NCBI GenBank assembly: GCA_964544475.1
Contig: CAZJBS010000013.1
Coordinates: 21,913-85,912 of the forward strand
Direction: 5' to 3'
DNA from: CAZJBS01 sp964544475
Lineage (GTDB): Bacteria; CLD3; SB21
Length of the DNA stretch: 64,000 nt
The notes below the pieces were generated by a model, which saw nothing but the letters and a program-made list of their open reading frames with translations, was not told where the DNA came from and ran no database searches. Every line of letters begins with the position of its first letter. The stretch's first letter is position 1. Below are positions 1 to 11,700 of this stretch, piece after piece. Both the position numbers and the translations under genes were made by a program.

Positions 1-25
1 CATCATCTAAACCTGGAGCAGGGTT

Positions 26-778
26 ATGAATGCAGAGTGGATTCTGGTTCTGGTCATCGGAACCCATTGGTTCCTGTCATTGTTTGCGCAGACTTTTTTT
101 CATCATCGTTACGCGGCGCATCGCATGTTCACCATGAATCCCTTCTGGGAGCGGGTTTCTTATCTTCTCGTGTTTTTCGCCCAGGGATCGTCCTTTCTGA
201 ATCCACGGGCTTACGCGATCATGCATCGTTTGCACCATGCGCACAGCGACACCGAAAAAGACCCACATTCACCGATGTTCCACAAAACCCTGCCGGCCAT
301 GATGTTCAGGACCCTCCAGACATATCGCGGCCTGCTTCAGCGGCGCATCGTTCGGGACAAAGATCTTGTGGGGTGGGCGCCCGAGTGGAAGTTTCTGGAC
401 AACTTTGGTGATTTTTGGCTTGTTCGGGTGACGTGGGGCGTTCTCTATGTTGGTCTCTATGCATGGTTCGCCACGGAATGGTGGATGTTCCTGTTTTTGC
501 CCCTTCATTTTCTCATGGGTCCGATCCATGGCGCCATTGTAAATTGGTGCGGCCATAAGTACGGATACACCAATTATGATCTGGATGACCATTCGCGAAA
601 CACCCTCGTGTGGGATTTTCTCATGCTTGGCGAACTCTTCCAGAACAATCATCACAAATGGCCCAACAAAATCAATTTCGCCTGCCGTTGGTTTGAGATG
701 GATCCGACGTATCCGCTGTTGAAAATCCTGCACTGGGTCAGGATCATCCGGCTCAGGCCATCTCACCTGATGGAGTAA
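26..778 (+). CDS. Fatty acid desaturase (acyl-CoA/acyl-lipid delta-9 type)
   Basis: A 250-residue integral membrane di-iron desaturase that would introduce a cis double bond into a membrane acyl chain, using O2 and electrons from a ferredoxin or similar donor. The histidine boxes are all present: HRYAAH at about 27-32, HRLHHAH at 67-73 and NNHHKWP at 207-213, with further histidines at H177 and H189 as in the acyl-CoA desaturase family. Hydrophobic stretches lie at about 4-22, 45-60, 133-150 and 152-170. A GGAGCAGGG purine run precedes the ATG. The protein is shorter than eukaryotic stearoyl-CoA desaturases but usual for bacterial ones. Only 25 bases precede it in the window, so the upstream partner is unknown. 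Substrate and electron donor cannot be read from sequence. Confidence 0.9.
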   Translation: MNAEWILVLVIGTHWFLSLFAQTFFHHRYAAHRMFTMNPFWERVSYLLVFFAQGSSFLNPRAYAIMHRLHHAHSDTEKDPHSPMFHKTLPAMMFRTLQTYRGLLQRRIVRDKDLVGWAPEWKFLDNFGDFWLVRVTWGVLYVGLYAWFATEWWMFLFLPLHFLMGPIHGAIVNWCGHKYGYTNYDLDDHSRNTLVWDFLMLGELFQNNHHKWPNKINFACRWFEMDPTYPLLKILHWVRIIRLRPSHLME

Positions 779-860
779 TGGATGCACCGCAGACCCGATT
801 GTGGCGAAACGACCCTGAATTTGCTTTTCCAACTTCTTCCATGGGAAGGGATGCCAACGG

Positions 861-1376
861 ATGCCAGACCGGATAATACAACCTTCTGACGCCTTGATTC
901 GTCGATTCTTCAAGACGAGGCTCGTGGATCCGCTGAAAACCCTGCTTCGGCAGGGGTTGAGCCCGGAGAAGTTATCGCTCAGCGTGGCCCTGGGCCTTGC
1001 GCTCGGGATATTCCCCATGTTGGGAACCACGACAGTCCTTTGCTTTCTTGCCGCTTGGACTTTCCGACTCAATCAGCCCGCGATTCAACTCATCAATTAC
1101 TTTGCGTATGCGCTTCAGCTTGCGTTGTTTCTTCCGTTCTTCAAAGCTGGGGCGTGGCTGTTTCACATGGAGCCCATCGATGTGTCGGTTTCCGAAATCC
1201 ACGATCTGCTGGCCACCGATCCGCAGGGAACCATCGCGAGATTGTGGATGGCCAATGTTCACGCCGTGGTCGTGTGGATGCTCGTCAGTCCGGTTCTCGC
1301 GGCAGTCACCTATGCCACTGTGAGGCCCTTGTTTCGTCGTATCGCGCGGGCTTTTCATTCGCATGCTAAGACCTGA
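861..1376 (+). CDS. DUF2062 domain membrane protein
   Basis: A 171-residue protein matching the DUF2062 family. It has a basic N-terminus (RRFFKTRLVDPLKTLLRQG at about 14-32), then the family core with G-x-A-L-G-I-F-P-x-x-G near 45-55 and hydrophobic helices at about 38-66, 76-101 and 130-154. The family is widespread in bacteria, often next to lipid or cell-envelope glycosyltransferase genes, and has no established reaction. Here it follows a desaturase and precedes a family 2 glycosyltransferase beyond a tRNA, which fits that association. The ATG at 861 is preceded by GGGAAGGG and other ATGs in the same stretch, so the exact start is uncertain by a few codons. Confidence 0.8.
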   Translation: MPDRIIQPSDALIRRFFKTRLVDPLKTLLRQGLSPEKLSLSVALGLALGIFPMLGTTTVLCFLAAWTFRLNQPAIQLINYFAYALQLALFLPFFKAGAWLFHMEPIDVSVSEIHDLLATDPQGTIARLWMANVHAVVVWMLVSPVLAAVTYATVRPLFRRIARAFHSHAKT

Positions 1377-1394
1377 CCAGTCGGTACAATTTTA

Positions 1395-1423
1395 TTGAAT
1401 TTTCGGATTCGGTCGCATATATT
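1395..1423 (+). promoter_or_regulatory. Sigma70-type promoter of tRNA-Arg
   Basis: TTGAAT at 1395-1400 and TATATT at 1418-1423 are separated by 17 bases. The predicted start point (about 1430) is some 18 bases upstream of the mature tRNA 5' end, leaving a short leader for RNase P. Confidence 0.65.
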
Positions 1424-1447
1424 CCCGCACTGTTTGAAATACGACAT

Positions 1448-1524
1448 GCACCCGTAGCTCAATTGGATAGAGCATCTGACTACGGATCAGAAGGTTTGGG
1501 GTTCGAATCCCTACGGGTGTACCA
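1448..1524 (+). tRNA. tRNA-Arg (anticodon ACG)
   Basis: A complete cloverleaf of 77 bases folds by eye. The acceptor arm is GCACCCG (1448-1454) with CGGGTGT (1514-1520), closing with a G-U pair. The D stem is GCTC/GAGC, the anticodon stem TCTGA/TCAGA, and the loop CTACGGA carries anticodon ACG at 1482-1484. The T arm is TGGGG-TTCGAAT-CCCTA. Discriminator A1521 is followed by a genomically encoded CCA (1522-1524). ACG would be read as ICG after TadA editing and decode CGU, CGC and CGA. Confidence 0.96.
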
Positions 1525-1530
1525 GATAAG

Positions 1531-1565
1531 AAGGCGTTCGTTGGTTCGGGCGCCTTTGTTTCTTT
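1531..1565 (+). terminator. Intrinsic terminator of tRNA-Arg
   Basis: AAGGCG (1531-1536) pairs with CGCCTT (1551-1556) around a 14-base loop and is followed by TTGTTTCTTT. It begins six bases after the encoded CCA. Confidence 0.6.
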
Positions 1566-1585
1566 GAGTGTCACGAATTTGGGCC

Positions 1586-2263
1586 ATGAAAGTCCTCATT
1601 ATTATACCCGCCTACAATGCGTCCCGATCCATTGCGGACATCATCAGAAAAACATTGACGGCCATGCAGGCCTTCGGCTATGCGTATCAAGTAATGGTTG
1701 TGGATGACGGGTCGAAGGACGATACCGGGACACGGGCGGCAGGCTTCGGCATCCGGACGGTTCGGCATGTCAGGAATCTGGGAAAGGGCGCGGCTCTCAA
1801 GACCGGTTTTGCAGCGGCCTTGCTGGAAGCCTATGATTGGATCGTGACACTCGATGCAGACCTGCAGCACAATCCTGAACACATTGGACCCATGCTTGAC
1901 ATGGCGGTGAAAGGGCATTTCGACATCGTCATAGGGTCCCGCCGGTTTGAGCCGGCCCGGATGTCGCTTGCAAGACGATTTTCAAACACCACGACGACGT
2001 GGCTGATTTCAAAACGAATCGGACAGCGCATCGAAGACAGCCAGTCCGGTTTCCGGGTCATTCGCACGGCGATTCTGGCCGGCGTGACGCTCACCACCAA
2101 CCGCTATGAAACCGAATCAGAGTTATTGATGCAGACGGGAAGACATGCGCGCATCGGAGCCTTCCCCATCGACACGATATATGGAGATGAAACCAGCCAC
2201 ATCCGTCATTGGCTGGATACCTGGCGTTTCGTGCGAATGTACTGTCGTTTCCTCCGCAAATAA
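1586..2263 (+). CDS. Family 2 glycosyltransferase, polyprenyl-phosphate hexosyltransferase-like
   Basis: A 225-residue GT-A fold enzyme. The N-terminal strand (VLIIIPAYNA at 3-12), VVDDGS at 38-43, NLGKGAA at 64-70, the metal-binding DAD at 90-92 and the later GSRRF and DSQSGFR motifs are those of the DPM1-like group, which transfers a hexose from a nucleotide sugar to a polyprenyl phosphate at the inner face of the membrane. No C-terminal membrane anchor is visible. The ATG at 1586 is chosen because the family starts directly at this strand; an upstream in-frame GTG at 1568 would add six residues without family support. It follows the tRNA terminator and ends at a bidirectional terminator, so it is probably monocistronic. 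The sugar is not predictable. Confidence 0.85.
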   Translation: MKVLIIIPAYNASRSIADIIRKTLTAMQAFGYAYQVMVVDDGSKDDTGTRAAGFGIRTVRHVRNLGKGAALKTGFAAALLEAYDWIVTLDADLQHNPEHIGPMLDMAVKGHFDIVIGSRRFEPARMSLARRFSNTTTTWLISKRIGQRIEDSQSGFRVIRTAILAGVTLTTNRYETESELLMQTGRHARIGAFPIDTIYGDETSHIRHWLDTWRFVRMYCRFLRK

Positions 2264-2280
2264 CCCAGCTCATCGCACAA

Positions 2281-2310
2281 AAAAAGCCGTTCCAACCGGA
2301 ACGGCTTTTT
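2281..2310. terminator. Bidirectional intrinsic terminator
   Basis: AAAAAGCCGTTCC at 2281-2293 pairs perfectly with GGAACGGCTTTTT at 2298-2310 around AACC. The flanking A and T runs make it work on both strands, and it separates the convergent glycosyltransferase and membrane protein genes. Confidence 0.9.
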
Positions 2311-2326
2311 CCTGATGTCAACATAA

Positions 2327-2695
2327 CTACCCGTGACGAGCTTTCAACCCATGCGACATGTGCTGAAATGGCACGGTATGGCGGCGATAATACTCTCCCA
2401 GGCATTCCGCAAATCCGGTACCCATGACGATGGCGAACATGAGAATGGCCACGTTCATGACGAGCGCATCCTCGAAAACCGGCCAGAAAGTCTCAAACTG
2501 GCTCACCGCAACCACGCCAATTACCAGAAAGGTTGTCGGGACCGTCCACCGCCACACTCTGTAGCATTGCCTCAAATGTGGATTGTCCGACAACAACGCG
2601 CGATTGTTGAAACCCTCCCGCCTTTCCATAAGTTTCGGCCAAAGAAGAAACAAGGCGACCGATTCAACCGCAAGAAACACAACGAAATCTGTCAT
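2327..2695 (-). CDS. Small membrane protein of unknown function
   Basis: A 122-residue protein I do not recognise. It has hydrophobic segments at about 3-19, 50-67 and 78-97, with charged loops between (KLMERREGFNNRALL at 21-35) and a basic, histidine-rich tail after 104. The start is well supported: AGGAG lies six bases upstream of the ATG on the minus strand. It lies between the bidirectional terminator and the stop of the giant secreted protein gene, only 33 bases downstream of that stop, so it may be co-transcribed with it. Nothing in the sequence points to a catalytic role. Confidence 0.7.
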   Translation of the reverse strand: MTDFVVFLAVESVALFLLWPKLMERREGFNNRALLSDNPHLRQCYRVWRWTVPTTFLVIGVVAVSQFETFWPVFEDALVMNVAILMFAIVMGTGFAECLGEYYRRHTVPFQHMSHGLKARHG

Positions 2696-2728
2696 GGCTT
2701 TCTCCTGTGTTTGATCGTGTTTTTTTGA

Positions 2729-5700
2729 TTATTTCACAATCGTCATTTTCCTGGTCTGAGCGAATCTTTCTTTGCCGTTCACCGCCTGCGCCGTGATCCG
2801 GTAAATATAGACGCCGCTGGCCACCGCATGATTCACCGTATTCTGCCCTTTCCACAGGGTCTCATGGAAACCCGCCTCCATCGTTTTGTCAACCAACGTG
2901 AAGACCTCCTGACCAAGGATGTTGTAAATCCGGATGGTCACCTTGGCTTGAACCGGCAATTCGTAGCGGATGGTGGTGGACGGATTGAAAGGATTCGGGA
3001 AATTCTGCCTTAGGGCAAAATGCTTCGGCAATTCAACCGTTTGGATGACGGGTTCGTGGTAAGTACGCGCACCGGATAACGAAATGTCAGCCAACCGGTA
3101 CGCATACGAAACACCCGCTTTCACATCGTCATCCACGTACTTGTAGTCCGTCGCCGATGATTTCGTACCTTGACCCCGGAGATCCGCCACGAGGGTGAAC
3201 TCTCCCGTCGCCTCATCAATGGAGAGATCTCCCGACGTGACAGCTTCCAATTCAAATGGCGATATTTCTTTCTTCTCGATAACCCACGCCAGGTTGTTCA
3301 ATTCGCTTTCGGTCCGCCACTCCAGGATCATCCTGCCATCCTGCGATTTCGCGTCAAAGAAGGCCAATTCGACCGGCAACGAAACTTCGTCCGTCGCATC
3401 GCTCAAGATGATGGTGTCACGAACACCGGCTGAGAAGGCATAACTGCTTACTTCGACATAGTTGTTGACTACGTCGCGGACAGACGGCGTGATCAGAGTG
3501 AACGTTCCCGCTCGCAACTGCCAGACATTCATGCTGGCCTCGGCTTCGTTGCCGATTTCAAAATCACCATAGTAAAGGCGAATCGTGGAGACCGTTCCGG
3601 TATTGGTCGGCAACATGGTATAGTACCGGGCAACTGTTTTTGACGTACGGTTCTTGCCTGACTCATCAAAGTAGTCCAACGTATCTCCAACCAAGGCCAC
3701 CGTCGTGTTGCCGAGATTCGCCGCACCGGATGTGATGACGACATCGTTACCAAATCGCGCCGTGGTTGAAGAAGGCACAGATTGGGTCTGGTCGAAATTC
3801 CATCGAACCCGACCAAACGGATTCGTGAACATGGCACTCCCGTCCGGGCCCTCATAACGCACACCCGACATCGTACCGGTATAGTTGGCAAACGTAACCT
3901 GGCCGGTCCCGGTATGGGTGGCGTTGTAGGTGGTCCGGCTCGCTGCGGAAGAATCGAATCTCGTACCGGTGGGTGCAAACGTCTGTGCATTTTGCAAGGT
4001 CAAATAGGCTGTGCCGGCGCCGTTCTGGAACGTGACATCCGAGAAGTTGTTGGTACCGTCAATCGTGCCGGTACTGGTCACCGTGATGCCATTGCCGCCG
4101 GTATACTCAATGGTGGCAAACCGTGCATGAATGGTGCCGTTCACGGTGATCGAATAGTTACCCGACGTCCGACGCGAAATGGTGGCCAGAGAGGACGTCG
4201 ACGTGCCCACGGCACGGAGCGCACCGCCGCTATTGACCGTCGCCGTCGTTCCTCCAAATAGCTGGAGAATCGAACCCGCATCCATGTTGAGGGTACCTGT
4301 CAGACTCACGGCGTCGGCCGCGTTGTCGCCAAATGCGATCGTACGATTGTTGGCAAACAGAGTTCCGGCCGTCACCGTCAGGTTCCCATTGACCGTCACG
4401 GATGCATTTAATGTCACCTGGCCGCCGCCCGTTTTGTTGATCGTCAGGGACTCAAAGGGCTGGTTGTTCGGTGTTAGCGTCTTTGTACCGGTTCCGTCGA
4501 ACGTTACCAGACCTGCTCCGGCCGTGAACGTGGCGCCGGTGTTATTCCAGTTGCCACCGATATTCATGGTCGACGTCCCATTGGACAACGTGCCCGTGGA
4601 GAGCGTGAAATCGTTGTTGACATCCAGGTTGGCGGTCAGCGTAGCTGTTCCGGAGGTCTTGAGTATGCGGAAGTTGTAGAATTGCTGTCCGACTCCGGTA
4701 CCGCCGGAATTAATGTTCTGGGCGCCGGTTCCATCAAAGATGACCGTTCCCGAGCGACTCGTAAACGTGCCGCTGTTGGTCCAGTCGCCGGCGACGTTCA
4801 TCTGATAAGAGGACGCCGTGACATCAAACGTACCGGCGGAGATTGTGAAATTACCATTGACGTCGATCGCACCGGATGGCTGGAACGTGGCGCCGCCATT
4901 AAGGTTCAGATGATTGAATGAACCCGCGCCCAATGTGATGGTCTTGGTGCCGCTGGCTGCCGTCATAATCACGGTCGAGCTTCCGGAATTGAAGGTCCCG
5001 CCGTTCGTCCATACGTTACCGACCGTGATATTCGAAGCCGATCCGCCGGCAACGGTCAGCGTCCCGCTGTTGTCGAAATTGTTGTTGATCGTCAGGTGCA
5101 GTCCGTTCTGAATCGTCAGAAGTCCGCCCGACTGAATGGTCAGATTTCGACATACTCCGTCGGATCCGGAGCTCAGGACCGGATCATTGGTCACATTAGG
5201 AATAATGACGTCGTGCGTGGCCGCATTGGACGGAACGGCCAGAACGTCCCAGTTCAGCGGATCATTCCAGTCGGTACTATTCGATCCCACCCATGTATAC
5301 AGCGTGGCTGTCGATGTCCATTTTAGAAGTCCATCCGATGCGCTGGCCGGGAGAATATCGTCTTCGAAGGAGTAATTTCCCAGCGAACCCGAAGGATCCT
5401 CAAATGTAATTGTGTCAACCAATGCGCCGTCCGTACGGCTCACATTGACGGACGGTCCGCTGTTGAATGTGACACCCGGCAGGGTGTGACTGGCCGCATC
5501 CGAAAATTCTCCTTCCATCAGCCAGTACCGGCCTCCGCCGGCGCCATTGGAGAATGTCCCGTTGCGGAAGTCATTGGTCCCGTCCACCAAAGCGCCACTC
5601 GTAACCTGGATGCCGTTGGCATCCATATATTCAAACAGATAATACTGTGCCGCCATCGTGCCGCCGCTGCTGACCACGAGGGAATAGGTTCCGGACGACT

Positions 5701-8700
5701 GCCGGGTCAGAGTGGCCAGAGCCACGTCCGACGACCCGACCAATTCCAATCTTCCGCCGCTGTTGACGGTGAGCGTTGCATTGGCGCTCATTCTCAATGA
5801 GGCATTGGCATCCACCGTCAGGGTCCCTGTCACGGTGATACCGTCGCCCGTACCGTCGCCGTGATTGAATGACAGACCGTTCAGGTCCAGGGTGCCCGCC
5901 AGGATGCTCGTATTACCCGTCGTGGTCAAGTTGTTGGTCGCCAATTGGAATATGGTACTGGCGCCTCCGTTGAAACTCAGCGAGAAGAAACTTGAAGTGC
6001 CCGCATTGATCGTCCGTGTAACCGCGCCGGTTGCGTCGAATGTCACGGTGCCGGCCCGGGGAGTAAACGTGCCGCCCGTGTTGGCCCAGTTGCCACCGAC
6101 GTTGAGCGTGAAGTTCGAGCCGGATACGTCCAGATTACCGGCCGCAATCGTCACGTTGTTGGCAACGGTCGTGTTGGCGCCAAGCCGAAAAACACCGGCG
6201 CCCAATGTTGACAGATTATAGAAAGCGGCCGTTCCGTTGTTGATGATCTTGGTTCCCGACGTTGCCGTCAGGTATACCGTCGATCCACCGTTGTTGAACG
6301 TGCCAGCGCCTGCTTTGGTCCAGTCTCCGGCGGCATGTATGACATCATTCGTACCGGTCACGGTCAGGGTACCATTGATGGTCAGATTACCATTGACGAT
6401 CAGATCCGTGTCACCGGCAACGGAGGTCGTAATGGTCACCGTCGCGCCGTTGTTGATCGTCAGGCCATTACATGTCGCATACGGCGAAGTAATGACCGGC
6501 TGATTCGTGGCGGATGCAATCACCACATCCGTGGCGGCATAGGGAATCGTGTCCGGACCGCTGCTGACGGTCCAGTTGTTCTTGTTAAACCAATCCGTAT
6601 TCACCGAACCGTCCCAGGTCAAACTGACAGGTACCGGCCAGTTAAGCAGGTCGAAGGCGTCATTTTCGAAAGCCGCTCCTCCGAAACTGCCGGTATAGGG
6701 ATCGAATGTCACCACACCGCTTGATGTGGACGTCTTGGTGACGTTTTTGGCGCCACCGCCCGGATTAAGCGGGAAGGAAATATTCGCAATGGTCATCGTC
6801 TGGCTCGTTTCGATCCGAAGCAGAGTGCCGCCGGCAGCGCCATTGGTGAAAGTTCCACTGCTGAAATTGCTGTCGGCGTCGATCGTTGCAATGTCATTGA
6901 TTTGAATACCGGAGGCATTCATGTACTCAAACGCATAGTTCAGGGCATGGATCGTCCCGTTAACCTGGAATCCGTAGGTGCCTGCGCCGCCGAGGAGGTT
7001 GCGTGTCACGGTGGCAATGTTGCCCGACGTGCCGACCACACGGATATTGCCGCCCGAATTGACGGTCACCGTAGCCGCCGCTCCAATGGCCAGAGTTCCT
7101 CCGGGACCCACATTGTAAATACCATCAATGAGCAGCACGTCACCGATCCCATTCCCAAAGTTGACCAACTGGCCGTTCCCATTGAAGGTCCCCGATGTGA
7201 CAGTGAAGTCATTGAGAACCGTGAATCCGTCCTGAAGGGAAATCGTGCTTCCCGGCGCATTGACAATGATATTCTGGAATTGCGTATTGTTGCTTGTAAT
7301 GGACAACGAGGCGCTGGCGCCGTCGAAGGTTACGGTGCTGGCTCCACCCGTGATGGTGAAGGTGCCAGTCGTAATCAGGTTCCCGCCAATGTTAATATCC
7401 AGACCGGCATTTGCAAAGGTGCCCTGATAGATCGACAAATTGTTGTCCACATCCACGGCAGCGGCCAGATTGGCCGAGCCGGCGGTCTTGTCGACACCCA
7501 GTTTGTAGAACTTCTTGCCGGTACCTGTACCACCGGTGTTGAGAGTCTGGGTGCCGGAACCGTTGAAGATGACTTCCCCGGCGCCGGGCGTAAACACCGC
7601 GCCACCCGAATTGGTCCAGTTGCCAGCCACATAAATAGTGTAGTTGCTGGCGCTCACGTCGAGCGAGCCGGTCGACATGTTGAAATTACCCAAAACGGTG
7701 ATGTCCCCGCCCAGGGTCTTTGCGGCGTTCGAATTCAGGACCAGATTGCCATATGTCGCCGATCCAACCGTCTGGGGGCTGGTTCCGGAATAGTTGGTCG
7801 TGCTGGTCGCATCAACCGTGAAGGATTCGAAACTGGCTGGGAATGGGCCTCGCGTTGTCAAGGTCGACGCGGCACCCATGATCAGAGTATTGGTTCCGGA
7901 TCCGGTGATACTGAATCCGCTTCCACTACCCATGTCCAGTGTGGAATTGACCGTCAGATTGCCCGTGATGGTGATGTTACCAGCCAGGGTCTTCGTGCCG
8001 GTCCCCGCCACGACCAGGTTGTTAAACGTTGCGGTATTGATGGTCTGCGCCGCACCGTCCAGCGTGACCGTGCCGGTGCCGGTGTACGTGCCGTTCTGTG
8101 TCCAGAGGTTGCCCGCGAATGTGTGGCTCTGTCCGCCATCATCAAAGGTGCCGCCGCTGTGAATCGTCACAGGTCCGTTCATATCCAAAACGGCGCCCGA
8201 TGAGGCCAGCAACGTCGAGAAGACTCTCAGGGTATCGTTGATGCGAACACTGCCGTTGAAGGTCTTGGTGCCGCTGCCGGCAGCCCATACGCGGTAGAAA
8301 ACACCGCCGGTGACCGACTGGTTGGATCCGTTGAGGAACAATCGACCGGTGGTTGATGTGTCGTTGAATGAAGCGCCGTCATGGAGGACAAAATGACCGG
8401 CAAGATTCAACGTTTGACCTGCACTGGTCATGGTGACGGCGCCGCCGGTTATGCGCAGCGTATCATTAACTGTGATCGAGGCTCCACTGATCGAAAACGC
8501 ACCGCTTCCATTGATCACGACCGTCGAAAAGGCCGAGGTCAACGGGGTGATCGTCTTCGTGCCGGTCGTCGCAGTGAAGGTGACACGGCCACTGCCATGC
8601 GTGTAAACGCCGCTTGCTCCGCGTGTCCAGCTGCCGCCGACCGTGATTTCACTGCTGGCGGATGACACCGCCAGAACGCCCGCTCCAGTCGATCCGATGC

Positions 8701-11700
8701 TGATATCGCCGACGGCGTTGAGGTCATAGCCGTTTTCAATGGTCAGGTTGCCGTCCGTAATGGTCAGATTACGGCATTGGGCGTCGGCGGTAGTAATTTT
8801 GGGTGCATTGCCGCTGCCCGCCACAACAGAAGGAATGATCGCATCGGTGTTGGCATCGGGAACGAGACTTGTGTTCCAGTTTCCGGCCACATTCCAATCG
8901 CGATCCACGTTGCCCGTCCATGTGGCCGTATTGTTGATGGGCCAACGCACTTCGGCGTCCGGGTCGGATTCGTACGTGTTGACGTCGGCGCTGGACGTCA
9001 GTCCGTTCAGATTGCCATCGATGGTTCCGGCGAACACGAACGTTCCGACGGTGCCTCCGCCGCCTGTGCGTACGACATTGAAATGCGTACCGGCCGTGGG
9101 CGTTCCGGAGAAATTGAACGTCATGTTCCGTATCGTGTCAATGCCCGTGGCATTGGCGTCCAGCACAAGATAAATACGAGACGATCCGGTCGCCGTGTTC
9201 AGATTGGACCATGTGCCATTGGAGAGATTGCTGTCGGCATCCAGGGTGGCCGACGTCGTGATATTGAAGCCGGCGTCGGTAATGTATTCGGCAAGATAAT
9301 ATTGTGCCTTGAGTATACCATTAATCGTCACTGCCGTCCGGTTGGCGCCTGCCGACCTCGTTAGCGTGGCAACCGAACTGCCGCCGCTCCCAGACAGGCT
9401 GAGAATACCACCCGAATTGACATTGAGTGTCGAATTGCCGGCTGTATTGTTAAAACGCAGATTGGCGTTGGCATCTACTTCGAGAATACCGCTGACCGTA
9501 TGAGTCGAGCCGTTACCGGCAATCAGGATGTTGCTGTTGAGATCCAGCATCGCACCGGAACCGATTGTAATGGCCCCGCGCATGGTCGTGCTTGGTGTCG
9601 TCAGGCTGTAACGGCGTGCGGAGGTCTGAGTGGTGTTGAACATGACAACGTTGAAGTTGCTATTGGCCGTCCCGCTCGTCGGATGATAAATCGTCTGGGC
9701 CGACGCATTGTTACTTTCAAAAAACACCGTGTCGTTCGCGGTTGTAAACGTTCCGTTGTTCAGCCAGCTCCCGGTCAGGGTGATGTCATAGTTTGGAGAC
9801 ACGGCTGTCGAATTTAATGTCACGCCGTTGGCGATCGTAAGGCTGTCGATGGACCAATCCTGACCCATGGTTTTCGTGCCCGTTCCGGAGCAGGTGATGG
9901 ACTTCGCAATCAACATGGCCGACGACGTGATGGTCTGCCCGGCGCCGTCGAAAATCAGACGCGCGTTGGTTGTGGTCCAGGTGCCGCCGGTATTCGTGAC
10001 CGTCCCGCCCAGGTTGTGGGTCAACGTACCCATGTCGACGGTGACGCCGGTTATGGTGAATGTCCCATTGACGTCGGCGCCATTGGTCACGAAGGTCTTC
10101 GGCCCGCCATTGGTGAAAGCCACGTTGTTGAAACTGCTGCCGGTCCCCGCGTTGATCGACTGGGTCGTGCCGTCAAACGTAATGGTGCCGGCCGTCGCCG
10201 TGAATGATCCGCTATTGGACCAGTCTCCGGCTACGGCGATGTTGCGCCCTGTATTGACTGTCGTTCCGTTATTAATTGTCATGTTCCCGTTCAGATCCAC
10301 CACATCATTGCCGTCACCCAAAGTCTTGGTACCAGAACCCGAAAATGCCAGGTTGTGGAAATAGAGCGTGTCCGCACCATTGTAAGTGATTGACTGCGTC
10401 GTGCCGTTGAATGTGACTGTGCCTGTCGAGAAGTAGTTACCGGTCATGGTCCAGTTCCCGCCGACGGTATGGGAATATGGGCCACCGTAGAAAGTAGTAG
10501 TGGCATTGGCCACATTCAGATTACCGGCAATATTGAGCGGCCCGTTGGCTGTTTTGTCGGAGGCCGTCCCGGACGTCAACGTCAGATTGCCATACGTTAC
10601 CCCGGCGCTCTTGATGATCTGATTGCTGGCGACATTGAGGCTGACCGTACTGGTCGGACTCAAAGTGTTGGTGCCAAAGGATTTCGGGAACGCGCTGTCC
10701 GGCGCGGCAATGGAACTCGTCAACGTCGAACTGCCGGACATCGTGAACGTCTTGGATCCTGTCCCGTTGATCTGGAAGGTGGCCATGGCGAGCGTCACGC
10801 CGCTGTTGACCGTAAGATTGCCATTGATCGTCAAGTCCGCAGTCAGCGTTTTCGCCCCGCTTCCACCGAGGATCAGATTATTAAAAGCCGTGATTTGCGC
10901 ATCAATATTCCACGCATCGCCATTATGCGTAACCGTACCGCTGCCCGGCGTGAAGACCGTACTCGCGGCAAAATTCATGTCGTTGGTTGCGCCCGTCAGT
11001 CCCGTCACGGACAGATCGAAACCATACATGTTAAAATTCGTGCCGGCGGTCGTCACCGTCAGAGTACCGGCAACACCGATGTGGCCAAGAGCCACTTTGT
11101 TGGTACCCCCCGACAGGGAGAGATTGCCATAGGTGACTGCCGCAATGTTCTGGTCGGTGGCCGCATTGTAGGATACCGTGCTGCCGCTGTTCAGACTGAC
11201 GGTTGCAAAATTCGCCGGAAAACTATTCGCGCCGCCGATCGTCAATGTGGCATTCCCGTTCACCGTGAAGGTCTTCGTTGCCGATCGGGTCAAAACGGAA
11301 AAGGTCTGAAGATCGAACGCGCCAGATCCGGACGCGACTGTCAGATCGCCATTAACGCTGTCCGTGGCCACCTGCCGTTTTGTTCCTGCGCCGGAAATGG
11401 TCAGGTTATTGAATGCCGTAAGCGCCGATCCACCCGGAAAATCCGCGCGATTGGCAACGTTATCAATGATCAACGTGCCGGCCCCGGTTTGCTGAAACGC
11501 TGTGGCGCTGGCGTTATTGGTGAATACGGTGGTGTTAGCCGTAATAGCGCTGCCAAGGTATATGGTATTCGTACCGCCGTCCATCACGGTCCCCGAGTTC
11601 AGCACCACACTGCGATCGATGTCAAGATTCGACGTGATTTGCTTGGTCGCTGTTCCGCTGCCGCCCGGATTGTCCATGACGACGTCCCAGAACGGGCCAC